64,000 nucleotides of DNA from Massilia sp. Root418 (GTDB taxonomy: Bacteria; Pseudomonadota; Gammaproteobacteria; Burkholderiales; Burkholderiaceae_D), in the NCBI RefSeq assembly GCF_001425265.1, contig NZ_LMEC01000020.1:62001-126000 (forward strand), in the 5' to 3' direction. Positions 1-7,871 of the stretch are shown here, one piece after another. The position numbers and the translations under genes are program-made. How positions within the stretch are numbered: the first letter of the stretch is position 1; each line of letters begins with the position of its first letter. A model generated the notes under the pieces. The model had not been told where the DNA came from, made no database searches, and worked only from the letters and a program-made list of their open reading frames with translations.

Positions 1-70
1 CCAGAACCAAGGTAGAAAAGCCGCCCCCAAGGAGAAGAAGAACGGCTGTTGATATAAGTCGGACACGCAT
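1..70 (-). CDS. Exported small protein, N-terminus only (cut by window edge); possible immunity gene
   Basis: The frame starts with ATG at 70, seven bases after the stop of the RHS tip gene, behind a good ribosome site (AGGTGAGG). The visible 23 residues begin MRVRLISTAVLLLLGGGFST, a typical signal-peptide or membrane anchor start, and the rest lies outside the window. Being directly downstream of an RHS gene with a candidate toxin tip is the usual place for a cognate immunity protein. That role is inferred only from position; an unrelated exported protein is equally possible. Confidence 0.5.
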   Translation of the reverse strand, partial: MRVRLISTAVLLLLGGGFSTLVL

Positions 71-77
71 ACACACC

Positions 78-1589
78 TCACCTTTTCTTGCAACCGCATC
101 GCTCATTATAACGATCAATAACATCTTTCGACTTCTTAATTGCTAAGTCAAGTGACGACGAGGATGGTAGTAAATCCCCTCTTAGATGATGGGGGCCAGG
201 AATTCCACCAGCCCAAGGTTGAAATCCTCTGTGGCCGGATGCTGCACTATCTTGTACCGCATGTAAAGCTCTGGCAAGGCCTTCTGGTGTACCAGATGCT
301 ATATTTTCGTTCACATAGTTGCTGTATAAATCTTCTGCCTGCTGCGGTGTTTGGTCGCTGGTGCCATCGCTCATGGCATGCCAATAGGAATTTTCTGGCT
401 CTTGGCTATGAGGCCAACGATCAACGCCAGAAACCAAACTGGGAAGATCATTCGGAAGAGATGGGCCATCCTTACACTTCTCCGCACTATTCATAGCTGC
501 CGCTGTAATCCAACGATGCTCGGCGGGACCAAATAGACCAAAACGGTCACTCCTTCTAAGAGGATTTCCTTCAACATAGCTATAGGTATTAATTCCACCG
601 CGCAGACCTATTGGATCGCTTTCGATGTACCGCCCCATCTGCGGATCGTAGTCTCTAAAGTAATTGTAGTAGAGGTTGCTCTCTTGCTCGTAATACTGAC
701 CCGGGAAACGCAGATTGTAGGAAAACGTGCCCAGGCCCGATGGATTCTCATTTGGCATATTCGCACCGAACGGCTCAGTGGTATCGGCACGCCAAACGGG
801 CACACCAGCCGAGTTCGTGACCTCACGTGCAGTGTTGACCTGGTCTGCGTACACATAGTAGAGCTGCGGAGCGCCGGCTGCGACCGCGACGACGCTTGGT
901 TGCGTCCACGTTGTACTGCCCGAGTTATCGGTGGCGCGCGCGGTCAGGCTATAGCTGCCAGTAGCCACGTTCGACCAGATGTAGGTAAACGGCGCCTGGG
1001 TCACGATTGCCAGCAAGGCCGTGCCGTTGAAGAACTCGACCTTGGAAATGCTGCCATCGCTGTCGCCCGCGGCGGCGCTTAAGCTAACTGTGCCGGGAGC
1101 AGTTGCACCGGTCAGCGTCGCCGTCATCGTGACAGTTGGCGCCACATTGCCTGCCATTGTCACGGTCACTGCTGTGGAGGGGAGGGACAAGCCATTTCTG
1201 TTGTCCTTCGCAATCGCAGTCAGGGTGTAAGTGCCGGCGGGAACGTTGGTCCATATGAATGTGTCGTCATTGGTTATGGTGCCGATGAGGGTACTGCCGC
1301 TATAGAAGGAAATGCTGACAATCGTGCCGTCGACGTCCACAGCATTGGCAATCAACTTGATGTAGCCCGGCGCGACAAGCTTACTTTTGGCCGCGGAGTA
1401 AGATAAGCTAATCATGTCCGGCGCTACGTTCGGCTCAGTGCTGGGCTCACCGAGCTGAGCGCGGGCGTCGAACATGGCAATGCTGAGCAGCAGCATGGCA
1501 AATAGGCGTATTAACATTCGGGCGATCTCCATAAACTGGATGTGCACACCATCGTGGTTGGCTCTCATGGGGGCGGCAATGCTGCTCAT
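78..1589 (-). CDS. RHS core C-terminal protein with signal peptide, two Ig-like repeats and candidate zinc-phospholipase-like toxin tip
   Basis: This 503-aa protein is the last of three coupled RHS genes. It has a hydrophobic export signal around residues 25-45 (MLIRLFAMLLLSIAMFDARA), then two Ig-like repeats of about 85 residues, each ending in a Tyr/Leu-Thr-Ala-x-Ala-x-Asp-Asn strand. Next comes the RHS-associated core, including YNYFRDYDPQMGRYIESDPIG and SYVEGNPL. The last ~150 residues diverge from the core as a polymorphic toxin tip does and contain an early EHRW and LHAVQDSAASGHRGF. The H-x(3)-D-x(4)-GH spacing resembles zinc-dependent phospholipase C/HetC-like tips; this reading is by eye. 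The start overlaps the upstream stop (ATGA). ATG at 1517, with GGAG in front, is an alternative start that would still keep the signal peptide. Confidence 0.8.
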   Translation of the reverse strand: MSSIAAPMRANHDGVHIQFMEIARMLIRLFAMLLLSIAMFDARAQLGEPSTEPNVAPDMISLSYSAAKSKLVAPGYIKLIANAVDVDGTIVSISFYSGSTLIGTITNDDTFIWTNVPAGTYTLTAIAKDNRNGLSLPSTAVTVTMAGNVAPTVTMTATLTGATAPGTVSLSAAAGDSDGSISKVEFFNGTALLAIVTQAPFTYIWSNVATGSYSLTARATDNSGSTTWTQPSVVAVAAGAPQLYYVYADQVNTAREVTNSAGVPVWRADTTEPFGANMPNENPSGLGTFSYNLRFPGQYYEQESNLYYNYFRDYDPQMGRYIESDPIGLRGGINTYSYVEGNPLRRSDRFGLFGPAEHRWITAAAMNSAEKCKDGPSLPNDLPSLVSGVDRWPHSQEPENSYWHAMSDGTSDQTPQQAEDLYSNYVNENIASGTPEGLARALHAVQDSAASGHRGFQPWAGGIPGPHHLRGDLLPSSSSLDLAIKKSKDVIDRYNERCGCKKR

Positions 1590-2989
1590 TTGAATACCCC
1601 CACTGGCAAGTCGCCCAGATAGATGTACTCCACCACCTTGGTCACGCCGGTCGTGGTCATCGCTTCGGCAATCAGCTTGCCAGCCAAGTCGTAGTGGAAC
1701 ACCGTCGTCGCCGCAGGCGTCACCTTGCGCACCCGCTGCCCCAGGCCATTAATCGTGTGCTGCACCAAACCTATGGCCGTGTTGGCAGAGACCAAGCGCC
1801 CGCGCGCGTCGTAGCTGAAACTGGCGCTGCCCTTATCGGTGATGCTGCCGTTCGCATCCGTGATGATCGCTTGCGCGCCTACCTGCGTCAGGCGGTTGCT
1901 GGTGGCGGCGTAACTGTTGTTGGTCATAGAGCTGTTGATAGCCTTTTGGGTGCGGTTGCCAACCGCATCGTAGGTATAGCTGAGTCCTGCCGTTGGTGTC
2001 AGCACATTGGTCAGGCGGTCCAGGACGTCGTAGCCGTAGCTGATGCCGCTGGCCGCGTTCCCGGCGTCGGCAATGGCCGTGATGCGGCTAGCCGCGTCAT
2101 AGCTCACCGCCATCGTTTGTGCCGCCAAGCTGAAACTGGTCAGGCGTCCGTCCAGGTCGTAGCCGCGCGTCAGGGTCCGGCCGTTGCCGAAGGTGATCGA
2201 TTGCACCGGGCCGAACGGTTGGTACAGCACCGCGCTCACCACAGACACCATCCCGCCGCCCGTGCTAATCTGGCTGATGCGGCCCATAGCATCCCGGCCA
2301 TAGTCGATGCTGCGCCCGCTCGGGTATGTCATGCCGGAGAGCCGGCCGGCCGTGTCGTAGCGGTAGTCCGTCGTAAAGGTGGCGCCGCCAATGACGCGCG
2401 TCTCGGCCGTTACGTTTCCCTGCAGATCGTAACTGTAATCGATACGGCCGCTCGCGTCCGTGATCCGGCTCAGGCGGCCGATGGCATTGACGCCCTGGTC
2501 ATACTGGTAGGCGACGGTTGCGCCGTCAGCGTACGTGGTCAAGGTTGGCCGGTTGAGCGCATCATACTGATAGGTCGTCGTCTGCAGCTTGGCGTCGGTG
2601 CGGCTGGTGAGATTCCCCACGCCGTCATAGGTGCTGGTTGTCACGCCGGTGTCCGCGCTGGTGGCCTGGGTCTGATTGCCCAAACCATCGATCGCATAAC
2701 TGGTGGTAACGAGCCGCGCATCCTTCACCTGAGTCAACTGGTCAATGCCATCGTATCCGTAGAGCGTTACGCCGGTCGCGGTGGCGTCGGTCGCAGAGAT
2801 GCGACGCGATAGCGCATCGTAAGCGAACGTGGTCGCATGATTGAGCGGATCGCTCATCTTCGTCACGTTGCCCTGGCGGTCGTATTCGTACCTGGTGGTG
2901 GTATTTTGAACCTGTGCGCCTGCCGTTGCGGCAATCGTACAAGCGCCGGCAGCCGTGATTCGGCGCAGGAAGTCATATGGGGTTGTCAT
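1586..2989 (-). CDS. RHS/YD-repeat protein, middle segment
   Basis: A 467-aa protein made almost entirely of YD repeats (many copies of YxYDxxGNxT and YDALxRxxx). It ends in VVEYIYLGDLPVGVFK, the point in ordinary RHS proteins just before the core sequence that binds the tip. The missing next part (YYVYADQVNTAREVT onwards) is found in the following gene, after an inserted signal peptide and Ig repeats. The first ~25 residues (FLRRITAAGACTIAATAGAQ) look like a weak export signal. It starts at an ATGA overlap with the upstream RHS gene behind GGAG, so it is probably translationally coupled. It could be the centre of a shell assembled from three polypeptides, or a piece of one ancestral gene broken by -1 steps. 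Confidence 0.8.
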   Translation of the reverse strand: MTTPYDFLRRITAAGACTIAATAGAQVQNTTTRYEYDRQGNVTKMSDPLNHATTFAYDALSRRISATDATATGVTLYGYDGIDQLTQVKDARLVTTSYAIDGLGNQTQATSADTGVTTSTYDGVGNLTSRTDAKLQTTTYQYDALNRPTLTTYADGATVAYQYDQGVNAIGRLSRITDASGRIDYSYDLQGNVTAETRVIGGATFTTDYRYDTAGRLSGMTYPSGRSIDYGRDAMGRISQISTGGGMVSVVSAVLYQPFGPVQSITFGNGRTLTRGYDLDGRLTSFSLAAQTMAVSYDAASRITAIADAGNAASGISYGYDVLDRLTNVLTPTAGLSYTYDAVGNRTQKAINSSMTNNSYAATSNRLTQVGAQAIITDANGSITDKGSASFSYDARGRLVSANTAIGLVQHTINGLGQRVRKVTPAATTVFHYDLAGKLIAEAMTTTGVTKVVEYIYLGDLPVGVFK

Positions 2990-5346
2990 CGCGCCGCTCC
3001 TGTCACGTCTTGCAACCTGTCCAAAGCGTCATACGTTCTGATGACCTGTCTACTGAGGTTCCCGCTGACGTCCTTCACTTCCTCACGGACTCGGTTGCCG
3101 GCATTGTCCAATGTGTAGTGAATGGTGTTTCCAAGTCCATCGGTGACATCAGTCAACCGGTGCGCAGCATCGTAGGTGTAGGTGATGAACGAGGCATCCG
3201 GGGCCGTTACCTTGATGAGTTGGCCGACGCCGTCATAGTCATACGTGGTGGTCTGTGCCGCGGCAGTGCCAGCACCCAACGTGCGGCTCGTCAACCGCAA
3301 TTGCGGGTCATATGCGAGTACAGCGATACTTCCGTTCGGGTCACTCATCCTGGTATTTTTCCCCGACTTGTTGTACTCCAAGTATTCGGTGACATGTCCT
3401 TTTGCATTCGTCACGGTCCATAAGTCCCCGCTGGTATGTGTCGCCGTTGTATCGGCATAATAGGCGTAGGCCGTCGTCTCCACATTGCCGCTCTCGCCTG
3501 CGGGACCATTGGACGTCAGCACCTGACCCAGTGCGTTGTAGGTAAAAGTCCATATCCTTGCCTGCCCTACAGGTGCGGCACTGAATCCGGCGGCGCCATT
3601 GCTGTCGCTGGTGGCCTGTTCGATTCGCTTGCAGACGACCACGATGGGTTTCGCGTCGGGCAGGGCCGTGGGGGGCGCGCAGGTCAGGATTTGCCCGTCC
3701 GTATCCGCCTGCCCATTGTAGATATAGCTGGTGCGCTTTTTGGGGCCGGCGATCTTAACCTCCACACGCGCATCTGGATGCCATTGCTTCAGAATCTTGC
3801 GCTGCGTGCCCACAAGGCTGGTCGTTGCCAGGGATGGGCAGGCTGCGGCGGCATCGACGCCTTCGATGCGGCCGGTTTCGAGGTTGCGCACAGGATCAAA
3901 CGCGTAGCATGTCTTATTGCCATTGAAGTCCGATGCCGTGGATAGATTTCCTTGGGCATCGTAAGCAAATGAACTGGACCCCGGGCTGCAGCCAGCGCCG
4001 CCTGGTTGATTGACCGAGGTTGCGCGGCCAAAGCCATTCAGATTCGTGAGGCTAAAGGTGCGCACCGTGCCAAGCGGATCGGTAACCGTTCGGCTCGTTT
4101 CGCCCACATAGGAAAAGCTGTGCCGGTCGGCGCCGCCGGCATGTTCGGACAACACCGCCTTTGCAGAGCCGTCGTAAGCAAAGGTTGCATAGCGATTTCC
4201 GTTTTCATCCGTGATGCCTGTCAGCAGAAAACTGAAATTGGGATCTTCGTAGTGGTACTCCTTTGACGACAGTAGCGTGCCATCTGCCTGCTTCACCACA
4301 ACCTTGGCCAAACGTTCCGAGCCGTCTATCAGCGCGCCAGACGCGATAGCGGCAAGTTCGTATTCGTAAAAGACCGTGACATTGGGGCCGATGATCGAAT
4401 CGACGACAAACTCGTTCTTCCAGACGACCTGCAGCACCCTGCCGAACGAATCAGTGATGGTTTGCACGCGGCCGGTGGCGTCATAGCTGAAGTATTGCCC
4501 AACGCCCTCCTTGGTGTGCGAGCTTGCCAGCCTGTAGACACCATTTATCTTCTTGAAATGAAACATGCGCCCGGCGGCATTTTTGTAGAGCCACTCGTCA
4601 TACAAAGCGTTGACGGGTACGAGCGTCCCGAAGCCGGGCGTGGCCGACCTATAAATGCCGTTGGAGTAGAAGAAAATGAAGTAGCCGCCCTGCTCCCCCA
4701 TTCCCGATACCTGCGCAGGCGGCTGGCCACTCGTATCGGACGAGGTGGTCAGGGTGCGATCGAAGGCGAATGACCAGTTGTCTCCCAGCGCCCCTCTTTG
4801 AACGGTAAAAGTACGGTAGGTACGTTCCACTTGCAGCGGAGTTTGCGGGCTGCCGATGGGGTCGGTTTCGACTTGTACTTTATCCCCTGTTGAAACGACC
4901 ACTGGGTTACCAAGCCCGTACCCTGCCGCGGACGCGGAGCAGGTGAGCGGAAGCGGCTTTTCCACGGTCTTTGTGCACACCCCGGGCCAACGGGCAACAT
5001 AGCCCGGGGCACAATCGAGCCAGGTGATGCCGTACCATTGAACACCGCCTGCTGCAACGAAATGGGGATACTTGCAGTCGTAAGTGGGATATACCGCGCC
5101 TGCGCTAGGGCGTATCGCCACCAGCAAGGTGCCCATGTGGTTTGCGGCGATATGTTCACAAGCCTTGCCGGCATCGACAGCATGATTACCACCTCCCGGA
5201 CCTAAATACCACCAGCCGATCGTCCCTTCCGGCATCGCCGTCTGGGCATGCACGTTTTGGCCGAGTGCGATCAAGCTCGCGATGAATAAGGCAAATCTTC
5301 TGGAACCACGAATCAGCGCATGCATGCAAGTGTTATCGTTCCGCAT
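2986..5346 (-). CDS. RHS/YD-repeat protein, N-terminal segment with DUF6531-like region
   Basis: This is the first gene of the RHS trio. ATG at 5346 is chosen because GGAAAGAG sits five bases upstream; an in-frame ATG at 5361 has no such site. The ~786-aa product has a signal peptide ending near NVHAQ (residues ~1-35). A Cys-containing region follows, then the block GLGNPVVVSTGDKVQVETD, which is the usual DUF6531 entry to RHS shells. YD repeats continue to the end (RTYDALDRLQDVTGAAR). It ends four bases inside the next gene (ATGA). RHS proteins form hollow shells that hold a toxic C-terminal tip; here the shell segments are encoded as three proteins. Confidence 0.82.
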   Translation of the reverse strand: MRNDNTCMHALIRGSRRFALFIASLIALGQNVHAQTAMPEGTIGWWYLGPGGGNHAVDAGKACEHIAANHMGTLLVAIRPSAGAVYPTYDCKYPHFVAAGGVQWYGITWLDCAPGYVARWPGVCTKTVEKPLPLTCSASAAGYGLGNPVVVSTGDKVQVETDPIGSPQTPLQVERTYRTFTVQRGALGDNWSFAFDRTLTTSSDTSGQPPAQVSGMGEQGGYFIFFYSNGIYRSATPGFGTLVPVNALYDEWLYKNAAGRMFHFKKINGVYRLASSHTKEGVGQYFSYDATGRVQTITDSFGRVLQVVWKNEFVVDSIIGPNVTVFYEYELAAIASGALIDGSERLAKVVVKQADGTLLSSKEYHYEDPNFSFLLTGITDENGNRYATFAYDGSAKAVLSEHAGGADRHSFSYVGETSRTVTDPLGTVRTFSLTNLNGFGRATSVNQPGGAGCSPGSSSFAYDAQGNLSTASDFNGNKTCYAFDPVRNLETGRIEGVDAAAACPSLATTSLVGTQRKILKQWHPDARVEVKIAGPKKRTSYIYNGQADTDGQILTCAPPTALPDAKPIVVVCKRIEQATSDSNGAAGFSAAPVGQARIWTFTYNALGQVLTSNGPAGESGNVETTAYAYYADTTATHTSGDLWTVTNAKGHVTEYLEYNKSGKNTRMSDPNGSIAVLAYDPQLRLTSRTLGAGTAAAQTTTYDYDGVGQLIKVTAPDASFITYTYDAAHRLTDVTDGLGNTIHYTLDNAGNRVREEVKDVSGNLSRQVIRTYDALDRLQDVTGAAR

Positions 5347-5361
5347 AAAAACTCTTTCCAA

Positions 5362-5984
5362 AAGAAAGCGCTAAATTGAAGGAAGCTTCTTGGCAATACG
5401 AAAGACGCGCCGCTGCATGGCGGCAAGCCTGCGGACTATCTGGAACAGGAGATTTCTGGGTGAGCTTCTATGAGCTTGTCAGCGCCGCAAGGGCGGCTCT
5501 TCCCACGAACAGCGAGTCGGGTGTCCGAAAAGTGCGTTCCGCCGATGTGGGGGATGTCTTCGTCGACTCGCTAGGCAGAAGACGTTTTAAAGGATGTCTC
5601 AGCAGCGGACATCGCACTACGTCGGTGATCCGTGCTTGCCGGCAAGGGTCAAGCGTTGTCGCTACTGATGTCGATTGCTGCTTTGGCATCGTGACTCTCC
5701 CTCATGTGGAGTCTTTTTCTTAACCGCTTATTTGGGATACAGATGAGGTATCTCAGCAGTTAGTTTGCTCTTAAAAGGGACTCAAATTCTCACCAAAAAT
5801 CACAGTGGACGAAAATACAACGATTAATACGGAGGGCCACGATATTTAACAGAATGCCCAGAATCATCGCGATGTTTGGGGTGGCGGCAGTTGACTTAGT
5901 AAAACCCGCGGCGACTCAGCTGGGACAAATTCGAACGCGCCTACCCGCCGAAGCCGCGCTTCGAGTTCCCACGGTCGTGCCGCG
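5362..5984. other. Non-coding gap between RHS genes and the S49 peptidase gene
   Basis: About 620 bases with no gene I can support. Short open frames exist on both strands (for example 5376-5723 plus and 5468-5689 minus), but they lack ribosome sites and family features. The part near 5740-5870 is AT-richer than the surroundings and could hold promoters or the terminator of the tra operon. I saw no clear tRNA, insertion-sequence end or strong terminator hairpin. Confidence 0.4.
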
Positions 5985-5989
5985 GATCG

Positions 5990-6985
5990 CTACCGCAGGC
6001 CTTGCCCGGCATCACGCAAAGAAACGCCCACTACCGTTGCTGCCGCTGTTCGACCGATGGCGGATGCAAAGCGCATGATTGCCGATTCCTGCGGCCCAAA
6101 ATGAAACGGCTTCAGATCCGGGGCACTCCGCACCAACGACTCCAGGCTGCCAATCTCATCTACCAAGCCAAGCGACCTGGCTTCTTCTCCACTCCAGACC
6201 TCACCGGTGCCGTAATCGATACCGGCCTTTAAACGAGGTCCCCGTTGCGCGACCAATTCGCGAACGAACATCTCGCCCACATGACTGACCAGTTGCTGTG
6301 CCTTCACATCGGACTCCTCCGACACCGGCGTAAATGGATTCAGGAAAGCCTTCAATTTTCCGGACGCATAGACGCGTTGCGACACGTGAAACTGCGCGAT
6401 CGCCTGGTCCAGCTGCCACGGCGCGATGATCGCGCCGATCGACCCGACAAGACTATACTTGCCGGCCACGATGCGGTCGGCATGCATCGCCGTCATGTAC
6501 GCGGCGGAAGCGCCCATGTTGCCGATAATCGCGGTGACGGGTTTCGGATGTTTCTGCCTAAGGACCGAGATGGCGCGCGTGATGCGCTCCGCTTCCGCAG
6601 GGGCGCCACCAGGGCTGTCGATGGCCACCACGACATGCTTGACACGCGAGCTGGAAAACGCGTCCTCCAGCGCCGGTATGACCTTGTCCGCAGAGGCCAG
6701 CGTGCCCTGTGCGATCTCGCCTTGGATGCGCACGACGCCGACCACGTCGCGAAACGGGCCGAAGGAAATGCCTGAAACGTTCAGGAACATCGCCCCGGCG
6801 GCGATTGGTGCCACGACCAACAGGGCTTTGATTCCGATACTCCATCGGCGCTCCGACTTGCGCTCCCGGGCGCTCTGGCGCTGCTCTTCGCGGGTCGCAA
6901 GTTGCTGGGCATGCAGATCCGCGAGCAACTGCAATAAGACCTCCTGCGGTGCGATTGGCGCCGCATCATCCTTTTCAATCGCCAT
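5990..6985 (-). CDS. S49-family signal peptide peptidase (SppA-like)
   Basis: The 331-aa protein starts at ATG 6985, preceded by GGAGGAAGAC; an upstream TTG at 6997 is less likely. After a charged N-terminus it has one membrane segment (about residues 53-75), then a periplasmic protease domain. VVVAIDSPGG is the family's oxyanion strand and GNMGASAAYM holds the nucleophile Ser (about residue 160). YASGKLKAFLNPF supplies the catalytic Lys (about residue 212). The length is that of single-domain SppA enzymes. It is the last gene of the transfer operon. S49 enzymes degrade cleaved signal peptides and membrane proteins; a role in pilin or mating-channel quality control is inferred from position. 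Confidence 0.85.
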   Translation of the reverse strand: MAIEKDDAAPIAPQEVLLQLLADLHAQQLATREEQRQSARERKSERRWSIGIKALLVVAPIAAGAMFLNVSGISFGPFRDVVGVVRIQGEIAQGTLASADKVIPALEDAFSSSRVKHVVVAIDSPGGAPAEAERITRAISVLRQKHPKPVTAIIGNMGASAAYMTAMHADRIVAGKYSLVGSIGAIIAPWQLDQAIAQFHVSQRVYASGKLKAFLNPFTPVSEESDVKAQQLVSHVGEMFVRELVAQRGPRLKAGIDYGTGEVWSGEEARSLGLVDEIGSLESLVRSAPDLKPFHFGPQESAIMRFASAIGRTAAATVVGVSLRDAGQGLR

Positions 6986-7000
6986 GTCTTCCTCCAAACT

Positions 7001-7573
7001 CTATCTGCAATTTCCTCCGAACCCGAGCAGAATCTGGCCAAGGCCGATCTTCTGGTTGCACTCCTTGGGTTTCGGCGCGTTTTCGCCTACGTCGACGCTG
7101 CGTTGTGCCGGCGCCCGCTCCTGGATCATTTCCGCTACCGTCTGGACGCGTTCCGATGCGGCCAAGCGTTGCGTGGCACCTTGAATTTTCACCAACCTAC
7201 ATTTAACCTGAAACGCATGCGGATACTCTCTAGTGGCAACGGAGTCGCGAGTCACATCGGCCGGACTACAGAGCTCGCCCGTTACATCTCGGAAGGATCG
7301 TTCATCGACCGAACTGCCAAGGTCTGAGTGCAAAATCAAAACTTGTCCATTCTTACACTCGGAAGTGATGAACTGCAGAGCAAGTCGTGAATATATTTCC
7401 CAAACCCTGCTTGTGCCTTGCGGCACAAATGTCTTTCGAGTCAAACGATAATTCGTAAGTGGCGAGAGATCGCAGACAGTTTCATCCGTTGGACGCCCTG
7501 CCAACGAAACGGCGTGGGCATTAGAACCGAGAACTAGCACGACAGCAAGAAGCGTAGCCTGAAGGATCAACAT
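7001..7573 (-). CDS. Exported protein of unknown function in the transfer operon
   Basis: ATG at 7573 is preferred over an upstream start at 7726 because it has GGAG seven bases before it and begins a clean signal peptide (MLILQATLLAVVLVLGSNAHA). The mature ~165 residues contain several cysteines (near CDLSPL, SECKNG, GELCS, VKCRLV, ECNQK and the final GGNCR), which fits an oxidised periplasmic protein. I recognise no family. It lies between traG and the S49 peptidase gene on the same strand, so it is probably the second-last gene of the tra operon. Confidence 0.65.
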   Translation of the reverse strand: MLILQATLLAVVLVLGSNAHAVSLAGRPTDETVCDLSPLTNYRLTRKTFVPQGTSRVWEIYSRLALQFITSECKNGQVLILHSDLGSSVDERSFRDVTGELCSPADVTRDSVATREYPHAFQVKCRLVKIQGATQRLAASERVQTVAEMIQERAPAQRSVDVGENAPKPKECNQKIGLGQILLGFGGNCR

Positions 7574-7598
7574 TTTCTTCTCCACGTAAGAGGGCATC

Positions 7599-7868
7599 AT
7601 GCACATGCTAAGACACATTATTCTAATTTCAAGCATCGGATTGGCGAGCGGATGGGCAATGGTCGAGTTCGGTCTTGCGACGGTCCCTCTGATTGCGGGC
7701 TCGATTATCGCTGCTAGCTTTGTCACGCTGTACCTAGCCCTAGTCTTGGTCTTTTGGCTGATTCAACTTTTGTGCGGCAAGGTCGACAGGCATCTTGCCA
7801 GCAGCTCCTTACTTGGTCACGATTCACGCGGGCGGCTTCGCATTCACAGCAACCAACGCCGCTGGTAA
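7599..7868 (+). CDS. Possible small two-helix membrane protein, opposite to the tra operon
   Basis: An 89-aa frame running against the surrounding operon, with AGAGGG before ATG 7599. It encodes two strongly hydrophobic segments (about residues 5-28 and 30-58, ending LVLVFWLIQLLCGK), then a basic hydrophilic tail. It fits exactly between two minus-strand genes: it starts 26 bases from the exported-protein start and stops three bases before the traG stop. This tidy fit and hydrophobicity argue for a real gene, but I recognise no family and it could be chance. Confidence 0.4.
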   Translation: MHMLRHIILISSIGLASGWAMVEFGLATVPLIAGSIIAASFVTLYLALVLVFWLIQLLCGKVDRHLASSSLLGHDSRGRLRIHSNQRRW

Positions 7869-7871
7869 GGG

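Noticed and set aside
1694-2812. Long plus-strand open frame (372 codons) across the RHS genes
   Set aside because: It mirrors the YD-repeat gene on the other strand, is Arg/Ala/Val-rich and has no family features or ribosome site.
5376-5723. Short frames in the gap downstream of the S49 gene as possible transposase pieces
   Set aside because: Some stretches felt IS-like, but I found no transposase motif, inverted ends or target duplication.
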